Counted from the first letter of the stretch, positions 8,121 through 17,487 are shown. The stretch is 64,000 nucleotides of DNA from CALOBA01 sp942491465 (GCA_942491465.1 CALOBA010000002.1:62001-126000), one strand, 5' to 3'. Made by a program: numbers and translations. Notes: generated by a model not told the origin, from the letters alone.

Positions 8121-9899
8121 TCAGATGCGCACAACCCGCCAGACGAGCCGCTCGACCCCGAGCGCAACCACGGCGAGCGCGTGCAGCCGCTCCAGCGAGT
8201 AGCGTTGCTTGAGGCTTTCGCCATAGCGGCGGGCCTGCGCCTCGGCCTGGTCGAGCTTCTCGGCTACGGGCGCGCGCTCGGCCAGCGCCTCGCGCGATTG
8301 GGCCCGCACCTGCTCGCCGCTCAGGCCCAGCGCCTTGAGGTCTAGATATTTGAACTCCAGCAGTAGGTCCAGCACCTGGAAGCGGCGCTTGTCCGGGCGC
8401 ACGATGAGCGCGAGGTCGATATAGCCGCGGTCGGTTTCCAGCTCCGAGACGGCCATGTAGAGGCGATCATCGAACAGCAGGGTGAGAAAGGCGAACTTGA
8501 CCAGCAGTTCGTTGCTCCAGCGGTAGTCGCGATTGGACAGGGCGCGGAAGTAGCGTCCCTCGATGAGCTCCGCCAGCGGGGTCAGGTCGCCGTGTTGGCC
8601 CAGGGCGCGCACCGCGTCGGGCAGCTCGCGCGGGGCGCCGGTCGGCGTCAGCCAACGCTCGCGCAGGCGCTCGACGTAGAGCCCGCGGGCGACCAGGTTG
8701 GGGATGCGCAGGCGGCATTCGTCGAAGGCGGTCAGGCCGTCGAGGGTGAGGATGCCGAAGAAATACAGCAGCGAGGCCATGAAGGCTTGGTCCTTGACCG
8801 CGGCGAGCACGTCGGCCACGCCGAAGCGTTGCACCAGCTCCGGCACCAGGATGCGGTCGTCGCCCGCCAGCGCCTCGATCAGCAGCGCCTCGCCGCCGGG
8901 GAGCTGGGCGATGTAGATGAGCTTGTTGCGGTCCATCGCCAGGTTCTCATCGAGCATGCGGCGCGGGTAGCCGCCCTGTTGTGCCAGCGCCTTGAGAAAG
9001 TAGAGGCTCAGGGTCGGGTTGTAGAGGCTCTCGGTGGCGTTCTCGCTAAAGCGATAGCCGTTGTAGAAGGTGCGCATGGTGGCCAGCGCACCCTCGGGCG
9101 ACCAGTCGTCGCCTGCTTCGGCCAATTGGCCCAGTACCGTGGCGATCTCGCTTTCGCTAAAGCCGCAGAGGTCGCTGAATTGGGGCAGCAGATAGATGTC
9201 TTCGCCGACGTTGTAGCCACTGGTCATGTCGCTCAGCACCACGGGCGAGACGCCGGTGATGAAGACGCGATCGAGCCCGAGCCCGCCCGCCGCCGCCTTG
9301 ACTGCCTTGAAGACCGTCTTGAACAGGCCCTCGCCTTGGAGCAGGGTCTGGTAGCGGTCTTGGCTGCCGCTGCGATCCGCCATCAGCACCTCGTTGGCGA
9401 AGTTGTCGTATTCGTCGATGAGCAGGTAGAGCTTGTGCGGCGTCGCGCGCACGGCCTCTAGCAGGGACTCGAAGGATGACAGGGCGTTGTGCGGGTGCAG
9501 GGGGATGTCGCACGACCAGTGGGGGGCGTACTGAGCGACGCACTGGCGAATGCGATCATTGATGTGCTGATGCAGCGCGGCCTCGATATCGGCGATCCCG
9601 CCATGCGCCGGGATCAGCGAGAAGTCCCACTTGAGCACGAAGTATTGGTTGTGCAGCGGCGTGGGATGTCGCCCGACCGCCAGCGCGCCGAACAGCGACG
9701 GGAATTGCTTCGCACGGTCGAGGTCGTAGTAGTGCTCCAGCATCGACAGCAGCAGGCTCTTGCCGAAGCGGCGCGGGCGCAGGAAGATCAACTGCCGACC
9801 GGCGGCCTCCAGCGCGGCCAGACGATCGGTGCGGTCTTGATACCAGTACCGCTCCTCGACGAGTGTTCCAAAATCACTCAGGCCATAGGGGAATCGCAT
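8121..9899 (-). CDS. AAA-ATPase-like protein with C-terminal PD-(D/E)XK nuclease domain
   Basis: 592 residues of the AAA-ATPase_like (PF09820) plus PDDEXK_9 (PF08011) family. Walker A is the variant RPRRFGKS at residues 41-48 and Walker B is YLLIDEYDNF near residue 156. The C-terminal nuclease core reads GYIDLAL near 489 and LLEFKYLD near 515. ATG 9899 begins the family-typical MRFPYGLSDF. Function is not established for this family; proteins of this type are abundant and variable in Bacteroidetes and Chromatiaceae and are suspected to take part in mobile-element or phage conflict. A truncated sister gene lies immediately upstream, and about 1 kb of DNA (8786-9788) is almost identical between them. 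Confidence 0.85.
   Translation of the reverse strand: MRFPYGLSDFGTLVEERYWYQDRTDRLAALEAAGRQLIFLRPRRFGKSLLLSMLEHYYDLDRAKQFPSLFGALAVGRHPTPLHNQYFVLKWDFSLIPAHGGIADIEAALHQHINDRIRQCVAQYAPHWSCDIPLHPHNALSSFESLLEAVRATPHKLYLLIDEYDNFANEVLMADRSGSQDRYQTLLQGEGLFKTVFKAVKAAAGGLGLDRVFITGVSPVVLSDMTSGYNVGEDIYLLPQFSDLCGFSESEIATVLGQLAEAGDDWSPEGALATMRTFYNGYRFSENATESLYNPTLSLYFLKALAQQGGYPRRMLDENLAMDRNKLIYIAQLPGGEALLIEALAGDDRILVPELVQRFGVADVLAAVKDQAFMASLLYFFGILTLDGLTAFDECRLRIPNLVARGLYVERLRERWLTPTGAPRELPDAVRALGQHGDLTPLAELIEGRYFRALSNRDYRWSNELLVKFAFLTLLFDDRLYMAVSELETDRGYIDLALIVRPDKRRFQVLDLLLEFKYLDLKALGLSGEQVRAQSREALAERAPVAEKLDQAEAQARRYGESLKQRYSLERLHALAVVALGVERLVWRVVRI
8786..9788. repeat. Tandem duplicate segment, copy A (inside AAA/PD-(D/E)XK gene)
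   Basis: Copy A of a ~1003-bp direct duplication; copy B is 10206-11208 at a constant offset of 1420. By eye only three differences are visible (one at 9652/11072 and two near 9699), while DNA on both sides is unlike. This points to a recent duplication or gene conversion rather than an old paralogous pair. Confidence 0.9.
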
Positions 9900-10038
9900 G
9901 TCGGGAGGCGCCTTTTCTGGATCTGGTAGGTTGTCGGGATTCACGGCGAGCCCGCAGACCTTGGTGCTGGTATAGGGATTCGCAGCGCCAGCCGGCAGTA
10001 TAGGCCCTCGGGGCACAAACGCTCAGCCCTCTTGAGCG

Positions 10039-10067
10039 GTTAGGCGATTGCCGGAAACTTTCATACC
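10039..10067. repeat. Single copy of an inverted-repeat end related to 32335-32499
   Basis: The 29 bp starting GTTAGGCGATTGCCGGAA closely match the end of the inverted-repeat element at 32335-32499 (reverse orientation of its right end). Only one end is present here. It sits in the gap between the intact and the truncated AAA genes, beside the unrelated 3' tail of the truncated copy, so it may mark the scar of a small mobile element involved in the duplication. Confidence 0.5.
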
Positions 10068-10092
10068 GCCTTATCTTGCGGAAACGTGTTTG

Positions 10093-11319
10093 TCATTCCG
10101 CCATCGTCTGCGCTGCCGATGGAGGTTTAGCCGAAAGCGCGTCACCCTCTTGTTCCTGCGTCGCTCCATGCGCCACGATCGTTATGCCCGTCTCTGCGAG
10201 CTGCCCTTGGTCCTTGACCGCGGCGAGCACGTCGGCCACGCCGAAGCGTTGCACCAGCTCCGGCACCAGGATGCGGTCGTCGCCCGCCAGCGCCTCGATC
10301 AGCAGCGCCTCGCCGCCGGGGAGCTGGGCGATGTAGATGAGCTTGTTGCGGTCCATCGCCAGGTTCTCATCGAGCATGCGGCGCGGGTAGCCGCCCTGTT
10401 GTGCCAGCGCCTTGAGAAAGTAGAGGCTCAGGGTCGGGTTGTAGAGGCTCTCGGTGGCGTTCTCGCTAAAGCGATAGCCGTTGTAGAAGGTGCGCATGGT
10501 GGCCAGCGCACCCTCGGGCGACCAGTCGTCGCCTGCTTCGGCCAATTGGCCCAGTACCGTGGCGATCTCGCTTTCGCTAAAGCCGCAGAGGTCGCTGAAT
10601 TGGGGCAGCAGATAGATGTCTTCGCCGACGTTGTAGCCACTGGTCATGTCGCTCAGCACCACGGGCGAGACGCCGGTGATGAAGACGCGATCGAGCCCGA
10701 GCCCGCCCGCCGCCGCCTTGACTGCCTTGAAGACCGTCTTGAACAGGCCCTCGCCTTGGAGCAGGGTCTGGTAGCGGTCTTGGCTGCCGCTGCGATCCGC
10801 CATCAGCACCTCGTTGGCGAAGTTGTCGTATTCGTCGATGAGCAGGTAGAGCTTGTGCGGCGTCGCGCGCACGGCCTCTAGCAGGGACTCGAAGGATGAC
10901 AGGGCGTTGTGCGGGTGCAGGGGGATGTCGCACGACCAGTGGGGGGCGTACTGAGCGACGCACTGGCGAATGCGATCATTGATGTGCTGATGCAGCGCGG
11001 CCTCGATATCGGCGATCCCGCCATGCGCCGGGATCAGCGAGAAGTCCCACTTGAGCACGAAGTATTGGTTGCGCAGCGGCGTGGGATGTCGCCCGACCGC
11101 CAGCGCGCCGAACAGCGATGCGAATTGCTTCGCACGGTCGAGGTCGTAGTAGTGCTCCAGCATCGACAGCAGCAGGCTCTTGCCGAAGCGGCGCGGGCGC
11201 AGGAAGATAAGCTGATCGCCCGTCGACTCCAGGCCGGCGAGGCGGTCGGTGCGGTCGAGATACCAGTAGCCTTCGCCGATGAGCTTGCCGAAATCACTCA
11301 GACCGTACGGAAATCGCAT
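10093..11319 (-). pseudogene. Truncated AAA-ATPase-like protein (duplicate lacking the nuclease domain)
   Basis: 408-codon open frame starting MRFPYGLSDF like its neighbour at 8121-9899. It keeps the Walker A variant RPRRFGKS and Walker B LLIDEYDNF. Residue ~370 onward is replaced by a short unrelated tail (GQLAETGITIVAHGATQEQE), so the C-terminal region and the PD-(D/E)XK domain are lost. The first ~37 codons differ from the intact copy at many positions, whereas the next ~1 kb is nearly identical at DNA level; this mosaic suggests gene conversion between an older paralogue and its neighbour. The frame is still open, so an ATPase-only protein could be made. Confidence 0.75.
10206..11208. repeat. 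Tandem duplicate segment, copy B (inside truncated AAA gene)
   Basis: Copy B of the duplication described at 8786-9788. Homology starts abruptly at 10206 (junction with an unrelated 3' tail) and fades after 11208, where the two genes diverge in their first codons. Confidence 0.9.
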
Positions 11320-11516
11320 GTTGGTAAGACTCCGCGACTGATTCAGATGTGCGCCATGCCCCAGACGAGCCCCTCGACTCGATGCCCGATGATCGGTGCT
11401 CGCCGCAGGAATGCCCGGCTGTTCGCAGAGACTACACCGCGCGGGGTCGCTTGTAATGGTTGTGTCGTGCGAACGGCCGATGCCGTTGCGCACCCAGCGG
11501 AACGCGTGTCGCCCTG

Positions 11517-12326
11517 ATGTGCAAGCACTGCGGCATGCGCGATGGTCTGATCCCGAGTCTGCCCGGGCTTCACGCCGAGCTGGTGGGCTTGGGCGCGCCG
11601 CGATGGGGCTGCGATCCGCGCTGGCTGCTGCTGCATGGGTTTACCGGAAACTGCGAGGATTGGCGCGATTGGCCTTTCGATCGGCCCGCGCTGGCCATCG
11701 ATCTGCCGGGGCATGGGCGCAGCGCCGACCCCTGCGGGGCGTTTTCCGGCGAGGTGCGGCGATTGCTCGACGCCTTGCCGCCGCAGGTCGACAGCCTTGC
11801 GGGCTATTCGCTCGGCGGTCGGTTGGTCCTGGGGTTGATCCATGCGGCGCCCGAGCGGTTTCGGCGTGCCCTGGTGATCTCGGCGCACTGGGGGTTGGCG
11901 AGCGCGACGGCTTGCTCGGAGCGCCGCGCTCAGGATCGGCGTTGGGCGCGATTGCTGCGCGAGCAGGGTATCGACGTCTTCATCGATGCCTGGGAGCGGC
12001 AGCCGCTGTTTGCCAGCCAGGGGCGGCTGCCGGTGGATGTGCGGGCGCGCCAGCGCGCTGTCCGACTCGGCCAGCGTCCGGAGGGGCTTGCGTGCGCGCT
12101 CGACGCGTTGGGGCTGGCGCAGATGCCCGATACCTGGCAGGCATTGATGCGTTGGCCAGGCGAACTCGATTGGGTGGTCGGCGGGCTGGATCAGAAATTT
12201 GTCCGCATCGGGCAGCGCGTGCTCGAGCAGCGGCCGGCGACCCGGCTGCATGTCATACCGGGGGTTGGGCACAACCCGCTGTTGGAGGCGCCTGGCAAGC
12301 TGTTTGCCGCGGTTTTTCCGTCATAA
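11517..12326 (+). CDS. Alpha/beta hydrolase, MenH-like (SHCHC synthase family)
   Basis: About 269 residues. Features match MenH, which removes pyruvate from SEPHCHC to form SHCHC in menaquinone synthesis: oxyanion-side HGFTGNCEDW, GHGRS, the nucleophile elbow AGYSLGGR, a late WVVGGLDQKF before the catalytic Asp position, and the catalytic histidine in GVGHNPLLEAP. Purple sulfur bacteria use menaquinone besides ubiquinone, which fits the adjacent ubi genes. No other men gene is visible, so a related esterase role remains possible. The start is uncertain: ATG 11517 or ATG 11535; neither has a strong ribosome-binding site. Confidence 0.75.
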   Translation: MCKHCGMRDGLIPSLPGLHAELVGLGAPRWGCDPRWLLLHGFTGNCEDWRDWPFDRPALAIDLPGHGRSADPCGAFSGEVRRLLDALPPQVDSLAGYSLGGRLVLGLIHAAPERFRRALVISAHWGLASATACSERRAQDRRWARLLREQGIDVFIDAWERQPLFASQGRLPVDVRARQRAVRLGQRPEGLACALDALGLAQMPDTWQALMRWPGELDWVVGGLDQKFVRIGQRVLEQRPATRLHVIPGVGHNPLLEAPGKLFAAVFPS

Positions 12327-12602
12327 TCTATTACGCTGATCGTGTGTATTTTTTCTGCATCCCGGTTGTTGCGTTTGTGGTTCTTTCGTTGCGGTAATGA
12401 AACATGGAAAGTACCCATTGCCGTCTCAGCCCGTTCAGCTATCCTGAACGTGGAGCCTCTGGACCCGTGTAGCGATAAGCACATGTCGCCCAGACGCTAC
12501 AGTCGGGTTTATAAGTATCTGATTGTAAAGCGGTCGTAGAGGTGCGTAGTAACTAAGGTATCGCCACTGGGCGAGCGCCGAAAGCTGGGGAGATTAACGA
12601 CG

Positions 12603-12836
12603 ATGACCCCGAGTCAAAACAAAGCGGTTTGGGAACTGTGTCGACAGGGCCTACCGCTGGTCGCCGACGAAGCGGCCGCAAAGTGGTCCCGTGGTGAGCG
12701 GTATATGCTGGATCAGCGCATCAGCGTTGCCCGCGAGGTCAAGAAGCTGGTCGAGATGTGCAATTGGGAGGCATGTTCGCAGATTCAGCAACGTCCGCGT
12801 GCGCGGATGGCGACCGTCCAGTTTCAGGCGGCCTAG
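12603..12836 (+). CDS. Small hypothetical protein (77 residues)
   Basis: A short open frame starting ATG 12603 with a plausible ribosome-binding site GGGGAG about 12 nt upstream. The product begins MTPSQNKAVWELCRQGLPLV, is predicted helical and soluble, and shows no motif I recognise. It stands alone between the MenH-like gene and the next small gene, with about 275 bp of apparently non-coding DNA before it. The codon pattern is compatible with a real gene, but there is no family evidence. Confidence 0.5.
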   Translation: MTPSQNKAVWELCRQGLPLVADEAAAKWSRGERYMLDQRISVAREVKKLVEMCNWEACSQIQQRPRARMATVQFQAA

Positions 12837-13035
12837 TTCCCGCCGAGCGAGGTCGCTGGGTTTCGGCGACCTCGTCTTACCCGCGCTGGTGCCTCTCTAG
12901 GGGTTGGGCGGAGGTGTCGCAGCCTCCCTGGAAGGTTCCGGTCTTAGGGCGCGGGGCCTTCGACCCTTGTTGCGAGGGCCGGTACCCGGCGATGATCCTC
13001 ATATCCCCCGATCTGTCATGTCGCGCCGTTGACTG

Positions 13036-13476
13036 ATGCGCCCCGGGTATCTCTCTATCCAGACGGAAGAAGATCTTCCGGGCAAGGTGCTGATTGGCGC
13101 CAGTCCCTCCCTCCCCGCCGTACTCACCGGTTCGGCGCGTCCCAACCCGTTAAGCCCATCCCAACTGCATTTTTGCGCCCGCTTCGAGGACCTTGATGCG
13201 GCGGTGATGCATTTCCACGGCGCGATGCCCCGTCGCTTGGTCGACTGCGATCGGCGGCTCTATCGTGTGTCGGTGGTGGATGCGGTGGCCGCCGCCGATG
13301 CGATCATGCTGTCGCATCGGCGGGTATACATCGCGCCGGCCCTGGTGGATAGCGCGCCGCTCGCGCAGGCGATTGCGCGGCGACGGGCGCGGCATCTGCG
13401 CTGGTCGCGCCTGTTTGACGGCATCGGTTATCTCGCGCTGTTGTTCCTGCTTGTCTTGATGTTGCTCGTTCGCTGA
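13036..13476 (+). CDS. Hypothetical protein with T5orf172-like N-terminal region and C-terminal membrane anchor
   Basis: 146 residues. The first ~90 (MRPGYLSIQTEEDLPGKVLI, then LDAAVMHFHGAMPRRL) follow the spacing of the GIY-YIG-like T5orf172/Mug113 domain: a GY start, K-x-G-like strand, then an H-x-h-h-R segment. The catalytic tyrosine-pair and arginine layout is not convincing, so nuclease activity is doubtful. The protein ends with one strong transmembrane helix (YLALLFLLVLMLLV) preceded by basic residues, which would anchor the domain in the cytoplasm. It converges with ubiB downstream. The domain link is inferred by eye. Confidence 0.6.
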   Translation: MRPGYLSIQTEEDLPGKVLIGASPSLPAVLTGSARPNPLSPSQLHFCARFEDLDAAVMHFHGAMPRRLVDCDRRLYRVSVVDAVAAADAIMLSHRRVYIAPALVDSAPLAQAIARRRARHLRWSRLFDGIGYLALLFLLVLMLLVR

Positions 13477-13538
13477 GCAGGCGGCGGCCCGCTTGGCGTC
13501 ATTGGATGCGTCGGCGCCGGCCCAGGCCAGCCCCTGAC

Positions 13539-15212
13539 TCACCCCGTGCGGGCGCTACCGGTTCGGAACGTGCCCCAGAGCAATCCCAGCGCGCCCAAGA
13601 CCAAGGCAGATGCCAGACCCATGATCAGTGCCTGCATCCCCGGCGTGCCGGCGTCGGCGAAGATCAGGATCAGTGCACCGCATCCAGCCAAGGCGACGGC
13701 ACTGCTGGCCGCGATCATGCGCTCGTTGTTGCGTTTCAGCTCGTGGCGCAGCGCCGCAAGCTCCCTTGCCGACGATGGCGGATGGATCGTGGCCTGCCGG
13801 TCCCAATGGTCGATGATGCGCGCGACCGCGGTGGGCATCTCCGGCAGCTGCTCGGCAAGTTGCGGCCAATTGTGGGCGAAGCGCTCGACGAGGGTGCGCA
13901 GGCCGATCTGATCGCGCATCCAGCGCTCCATGAACGGCTTGGCCGTGGTCCAGAGGTCGAGCTGGGGGTAGAGCTGGCGGCCGAGGCCCTCAATGTTGAG
14001 CAGCGTCTTCTCCAGCAGCACCAGCTGGGGCTGGATCTCCATGTCGAACCGGCGCGCGGTCTGGAACAGGTTGACCAGGAAATGCCCGAACGAGATCTCG
14101 GACAACGGCTTTTCGAAGATCGGCTCGCAGACCGCGCGGATGGCCGATTCGAACTCCTCGACGCGGGTGCCGAAGGGGACCCAGCCGGACTCCACATGCA
14201 GCTCGGCCACGCGGCGGTAGTCGCGGCGGAAGAAGGCGAGCAAGTTCTCGGCCAGGTAACGCTGGTCTTCCTTGGTCAGTGTGCCGACGATGCCGAAGTC
14301 AACGGAGATGTAGCGCCCGGAGGGCTCCACGAAGATGTTGCCCGGGTGCATGTCGGCGTGGAAGAAGTTGTCGCGGAAGACCTGGGTGAAGAAGATCTCG
14401 ACGCCGCGGGTGCCCAGGGTGCGCATGCTGATGCCCTGCGCCTTGAGCTGGTCGACCTGCGAGACCGGGGTGCCGTAGATCCGCTCCATGACCATGACGT
14501 CGCTGCGCGTCCAGTCCCAGTAGACCTCGGGGATATAGAGGTCTTCGCTGTGCTTGAAGTTGCGCCGCAGCTGGGAGGCGTTGGCGGCCTCGCGCTGCAG
14601 GTCAAGCTCGTCGAAGATGGTCTTCTCGTATTCGCGCACCACCTCCACCGGCCGCAGGCGGCGACCGTCGGGCCAGTAGTGCTGGGCGAGCTTTGCAATC
14701 GTAAACAGCAGGTCGACGTCGCGACGGATGATCTTGTCGATGCCCGGGCGCAAGACCTTGACGATGATCTCGCGGCCGTTCTTCAGCCGGCCTGTGTGGA
14801 CTTGGGCGATGGACGCCGAGGCCAACGGTGTCTCATCGAACGCGTCCAGCACGTCTTCAATCGGGCAACCCCAGGCAGCTTCGATCTGCGCCCGCGCCTG
14901 CTCGCCGGGAAACGGCGGCACCCGATCCTGCAGCCGTGCCAGCTCCACGGCCAGGTCCTCGGGCAGCAGGTCGATGCGGGTCGACAATAGCTGGCCGAAC
15001 TTGATGAAGATCGGCCCCAGTTCTTCCAGCGCCAGCCGAATACGCACCGGGAAGGCCGGCAGGTCGCGGCGGAACCAGTGCCAGGGGGCCAGATACAGCA
15101 GGAAACGCAGTGGGCGGAAGATGTGTGCCGCCATCACGACCTCGTCGAGGCCGTGCTTGAGCAGCACCACATTGATGTGCGCCAGGCGCAGGCTTTGGGA
15201 GATTCGGATCAT
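13539..15212 (-). CDS. ubiB: Ubiquinone biosynthesis ATPase/kinase-like protein UbiB
   Basis: 557 residues of the ABC1/ADCK/UbiB atypical kinase-like family. It shows the KxGQ motif in FIKFGQLLSTR near residue 85, the ASASIAQVH Ala-rich nucleotide loop, IVKVLRPG with the invariant lysine, ERIYG, the catalytic-loop HADMHPGN near residue 283 and VDFGIVG (DFG). Two C-terminal transmembrane helices (ALAGCGALILIFADAG and ALIMGLASALVLGALGLL) fit membrane docking. It assists ubiquinone synthesis with UbiJ/UbiK and the Ubi hydroxylases. ATG 15212 overlaps the ubiJ stop as ATGA, so the two are translationally coupled. Confidence 0.95.
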   Translation of the reverse strand: MIRISQSLRLAHINVVLLKHGLDEVVMAAHIFRPLRFLLYLAPWHWFRRDLPAFPVRIRLALEELGPIFIKFGQLLSTRIDLLPEDLAVELARLQDRVPPFPGEQARAQIEAAWGCPIEDVLDAFDETPLASASIAQVHTGRLKNGREIIVKVLRPGIDKIIRRDVDLLFTIAKLAQHYWPDGRRLRPVEVVREYEKTIFDELDLQREAANASQLRRNFKHSEDLYIPEVYWDWTRSDVMVMERIYGTPVSQVDQLKAQGISMRTLGTRGVEIFFTQVFRDNFFHADMHPGNIFVEPSGRYISVDFGIVGTLTKEDQRYLAENLLAFFRRDYRRVAELHVESGWVPFGTRVEEFESAIRAVCEPIFEKPLSEISFGHFLVNLFQTARRFDMEIQPQLVLLEKTLLNIEGLGRQLYPQLDLWTTAKPFMERWMRDQIGLRTLVERFAHNWPQLAEQLPEMPTAVARIIDHWDRQATIHPPSSARELAALRHELKRNNERMIAASSAVALAGCGALILIFADAGTPGMQALIMGLASALVLGALGLLWGTFRTGSARTG

Positions 15213-15850
15213 CGATCTGCCGCGCGACGGCGGGCCAGCAGCCGCTCCACGCGGGCCGCGAGGCGCTCGCAATCGTCACGGGTACGATCGACGCCGTCCA
15301 TGAATACGCGGACCTCGTCGTGGCTCGGGGTCAGCTTTGCTTCTTCGATCAGATACTCACGCAGATCCCCGGTCAGTACATCGGTGCTGCGCTGCGCCCA
15401 GCCGCGGGTGCCTTGGGCCTGCACGCCGATGCGGTGCGCGGCCGTGTCGCCGACGATGCGGGCGAGCTGCTCTTCCCAATCGATGTCCAGTCCGTAGAGG
15501 CAGTCCCCGATGCCCTGGGCCAGGCGGTTGTCGCCGTCGATCGCGACGGTTCCGGCGAAGATGGCGTCTTCCCGGTGTCGGGCCAGGGCCATGCGCAGCA
15601 GTGACGCTGGGGTGCCGCGGACGGTGCAGTCCGGTTCGGCGTTGTAGTCGCCGTAGAGCTGCACGCCGCGCTCGCCGGGGATGAGATAGATCCGGGTGCC
15701 GAAGCCGGTCAGCTCCAGCAGCAGGACCTGCCCCTGGTGCTCGGCAAGACAGCCGGCACCTTCCGGGTCCAGCGCCAGCACGTGATTGATGCTGGCCTCG
15801 ATGGCGGCCAGGACCACATCGGGTACCGGCAGACCGGTGTCGTCGCTCAT
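15209..15850 (-). CDS. ubiJ: Ubiquinone biosynthesis accessory factor UbiJ (SCP2 domain)
   Basis: 213 residues. The N-terminal ~110 form an SCP2-like lipid-binding domain (VLAAIEASINHVLALDPEGA, LTGFGTRIYL, DYNAEPDCTVRGTPASLLRM), followed by helices with IDWEEQLARIVGDTAAH, typical of UbiJ (YigP). UbiJ binds the isoprenoid tail and organises the Ubi enzymes on hydrophobic intermediates. It lies between ubiE and ubiB exactly as in Escherichia coli. ATG 15850 is the natural start. Confidence 0.92.
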   Translation of the reverse strand: MSDDTGLPVPDVVLAAIEASINHVLALDPEGAGCLAEHQGQVLLLELTGFGTRIYLIPGERGVQLYGDYNAEPDCTVRGTPASLLRMALARHREDAIFAGTVAIDGDNRLAQGIGDCLYGLDIDWEEQLARIVGDTAAHRIGVQAQGTRGWAQRSTDVLTGDLREYLIEEAKLTPSHDEVRVFMDGVDRTRDDCERLAARVERLLARRRAADR

Positions 15851-15880
15851 GGCGTCAAACCTGTCGAAATCCTGGGTGAA

Positions 15881-15900
15881 AATGACCTTCAGCGGTCATT
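15881..15900 (-). terminator. Hairpin between ubiE and ubiJ
   Basis: A 7-bp perfect stem with a 6-nt loop (AATGACC / GGTCATT) lies in the ~160-bp gap between ubiE and ubiJ. On the minus strand the stem is followed by TTTTC-like bases only briefly, so it could be a weak intrinsic terminator or attenuator, or have no role. Confidence 0.3.
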
Positions 15901-16010
15901 GATGAGAGGTCGTCGCAGGGCCGGATGCGCCCGCAACTCCGCGGTGGGCCTGGCTGACCGGGGGCCTGGGTCTACCCCCGGTGGTTTGGCTTCCCGCCGG
16001 CGCGTGGCCG

Positions 16011-16760
16011 TCAGAGCTTGTAGCCGCGATGGATGGCGACGATGCCGCCGGTCATGTTGTAGTACCGGCAGCGCTCCAGGCCCGCCTGCTCCATCATCGA
16101 CAGCAGGGTCTCCTGGTCGGGGTGCATGCGGATCGACTCGGCCAGGTAGCGGTAGCTCTCCGCGTCGCCGGTGACCAGGCGACCCATCAACGGCAGCATC
16201 GAGAACGAGTAGGCGTCGTAGGCCTTGGCCAGCGGCTTGACCACCGGGTGCGAGAACTCCAGCACCAGGGCGCGTCCGCCGGCGCGCAGCACGCGGAACA
16301 TCTCGTCCAGGGCGAACTGCTTGTGGGTCACGTTGCGCAGCCCGAAGCCGATGGTGACGCAGTCGAAGCTGTTGCTCTCAAACGGCAGCTGCTCGGCGTT
16401 GGCCAAGGCATAGTCGATATTGCCGACCACGCCCTCGTCCACCAGCCGATGGCGGCCATGGACCAGCATCGCCTCGTTGATGTCGGACATCACCACCTCG
16501 CCCTCGGGGCCGACGATGCCGGCGAACTTCTGCGCCAGATCGCCGGTGCCGGCGGCCATGTCGAGCACGCGCTGGCCGCGGCGAACCCCCGCCAGCTCGA
16601 TGGCGCGGCGCTTCCAGAGCCGATGGACGCCCATGGACATCAGGTCGTTCATCAGGTCATAACGGGAGGCCACGGAGTCGAAGACCTGGCGCACACGCGC
16701 CTGCTTCTCGGCGACGGGCACCTCTTCGTAGCCAAAATGGGTGGTCTGCTCCTCGGACAT
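16011..16760 (-). CDS. ubiE: Bifunctional demethylmenaquinone / 2-polyprenyl-6-methoxy-1,4-benzoquinol methyltransferase UbiE
   Basis: 249 residues, the usual size of UbiE. It carries FGYEEVPVAEKQARVRQVF and SRYDLMNDLMSMGVHRLWK (UbiE signature 1), the SAM-binding loop VLDMAAGTGDLA near residue 70, and LRVLRAGGRALVLEFS near 160. The enzyme does the C-methylation step of both ubiquinone and menaquinone synthesis, which fits a host with both quinones (a menH-like gene is 4 kb away). It is the first ubi gene of the minus-strand group; DUF971 lies just upstream. Confidence 0.95.
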   Translation of the reverse strand: MSEEQTTHFGYEEVPVAEKQARVRQVFDSVASRYDLMNDLMSMGVHRLWKRRAIELAGVRRGQRVLDMAAGTGDLAQKFAGIVGPEGEVVMSDINEAMLVHGRHRLVDEGVVGNIDYALANAEQLPFESNSFDCVTIGFGLRNVTHKQFALDEMFRVLRAGGRALVLEFSHPVVKPLAKAYDAYSFSMLPLMGRLVTGDAESYRYLAESIRMHPDQETLLSMMEQAGLERCRYYNMTGGIVAIHRGYKL

Positions 16761-16809
16761 CTGCGCTCCAATCGGGGGGGGTGAATCAGGGACGGGATTC
16801 TAACACCAG

Positions 16810-17172
16810 TCAGGACGGGCGTACCTTGCGCTGATGTCCGGCCTTGGCCAACTCGTGGAGATAGTCCTGCCACAGCCCCTCCTGGTTCTGCCCCAGCTTG
16901 TAGAGGTACTCCCAGGAGAAGATGCCGGTGTTGTGCTCGTCGTCGAAGTGCAGGACGACGGCATAGTTGCCCACCGGCTCGATGTGGTCGATGTTCACGT
17001 CCTCCTTGTCGAGCTGCAGCACCCGCTCGCCAGGCCCGTGCCCCTGCACCTCGGCCGACGGCGAATAGACCCGCAGCATCTCGCAGGGGAAGTTGAAGTG
17101 GGCGCCGTCGTCAAAGGTGATCTCGAGCACCTTGGAGGATCGGTGCAGATTGATCTCGGTGGGGGTGGGCAT
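16810..17172 (-). CDS. DUF971 family protein (gamma-butyrobetaine hydroxylase-like N-terminal domain)
   Basis: 120 residues forming a single DUF971/GBBH-like_N domain: LHRSSKVLEITFDDG, FNFPCEMLRVYSPSAEV and the conserved C-terminal GIFSWEYLYKLG. This small beta domain is found alone next to ubiE in many gammaproteobacteria and at the N-terminus of some dioxygenases, where it binds a metal; its own function is unknown. ATG 17172 is well placed, and the gene precedes ubiE on the same strand. Confidence 0.9.
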   Translation of the reverse strand: MPTPTEINLHRSSKVLEITFDDGAHFNFPCEMLRVYSPSAEVQGHGPGERVLQLDKEDVNIDHIEPVGNYAVVLHFDDEHNTGIFSWEYLYKLGQNQEGLWQDYLHELAKAGHQRKVRPS

Positions 17173-17487
17173 GACTCTGGTCTCGTGGCTGAGGGGGAAT
17201 CGAAGCGGGGTGGTGGTCGCCCCCCGGGGTTCGGGGGAAGCGCCGCTGCCGGGGTGATCCGGTTGCTCACACCGGCACGCAATGTCACTACGGGCAAGGT
17301 GGGTTAAGCGGCGGCGAAGTCAAGGCGCAGCGCGCGCCGGGCTTGGTTGATTTAGTTGATACTGGCGTTTTCGCGTAGCCTTGGGCGGGCTGCGGCCATC
17401 GCGACGATCCCGCGCCGCTGTCCTTCAAGGGCAAACAGCGCGATCCGCGACCGATCCATCCCCCGCGAGCGAACCCCGGAGAAACCC

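Noticed and set aside
13600..14200. Frame-shifted minus-strand readings inside ubiB
   Set aside because: Simple out-of-frame shadows of ubiB without start signals.
13506..14990. Long plus-strand open frame opposite ubiB
   Set aside because: It is antisense to a clearly conserved ubiB, shows low-complexity Gln/Asp-rich composition and no motif; high G+C gives long antisense frames.
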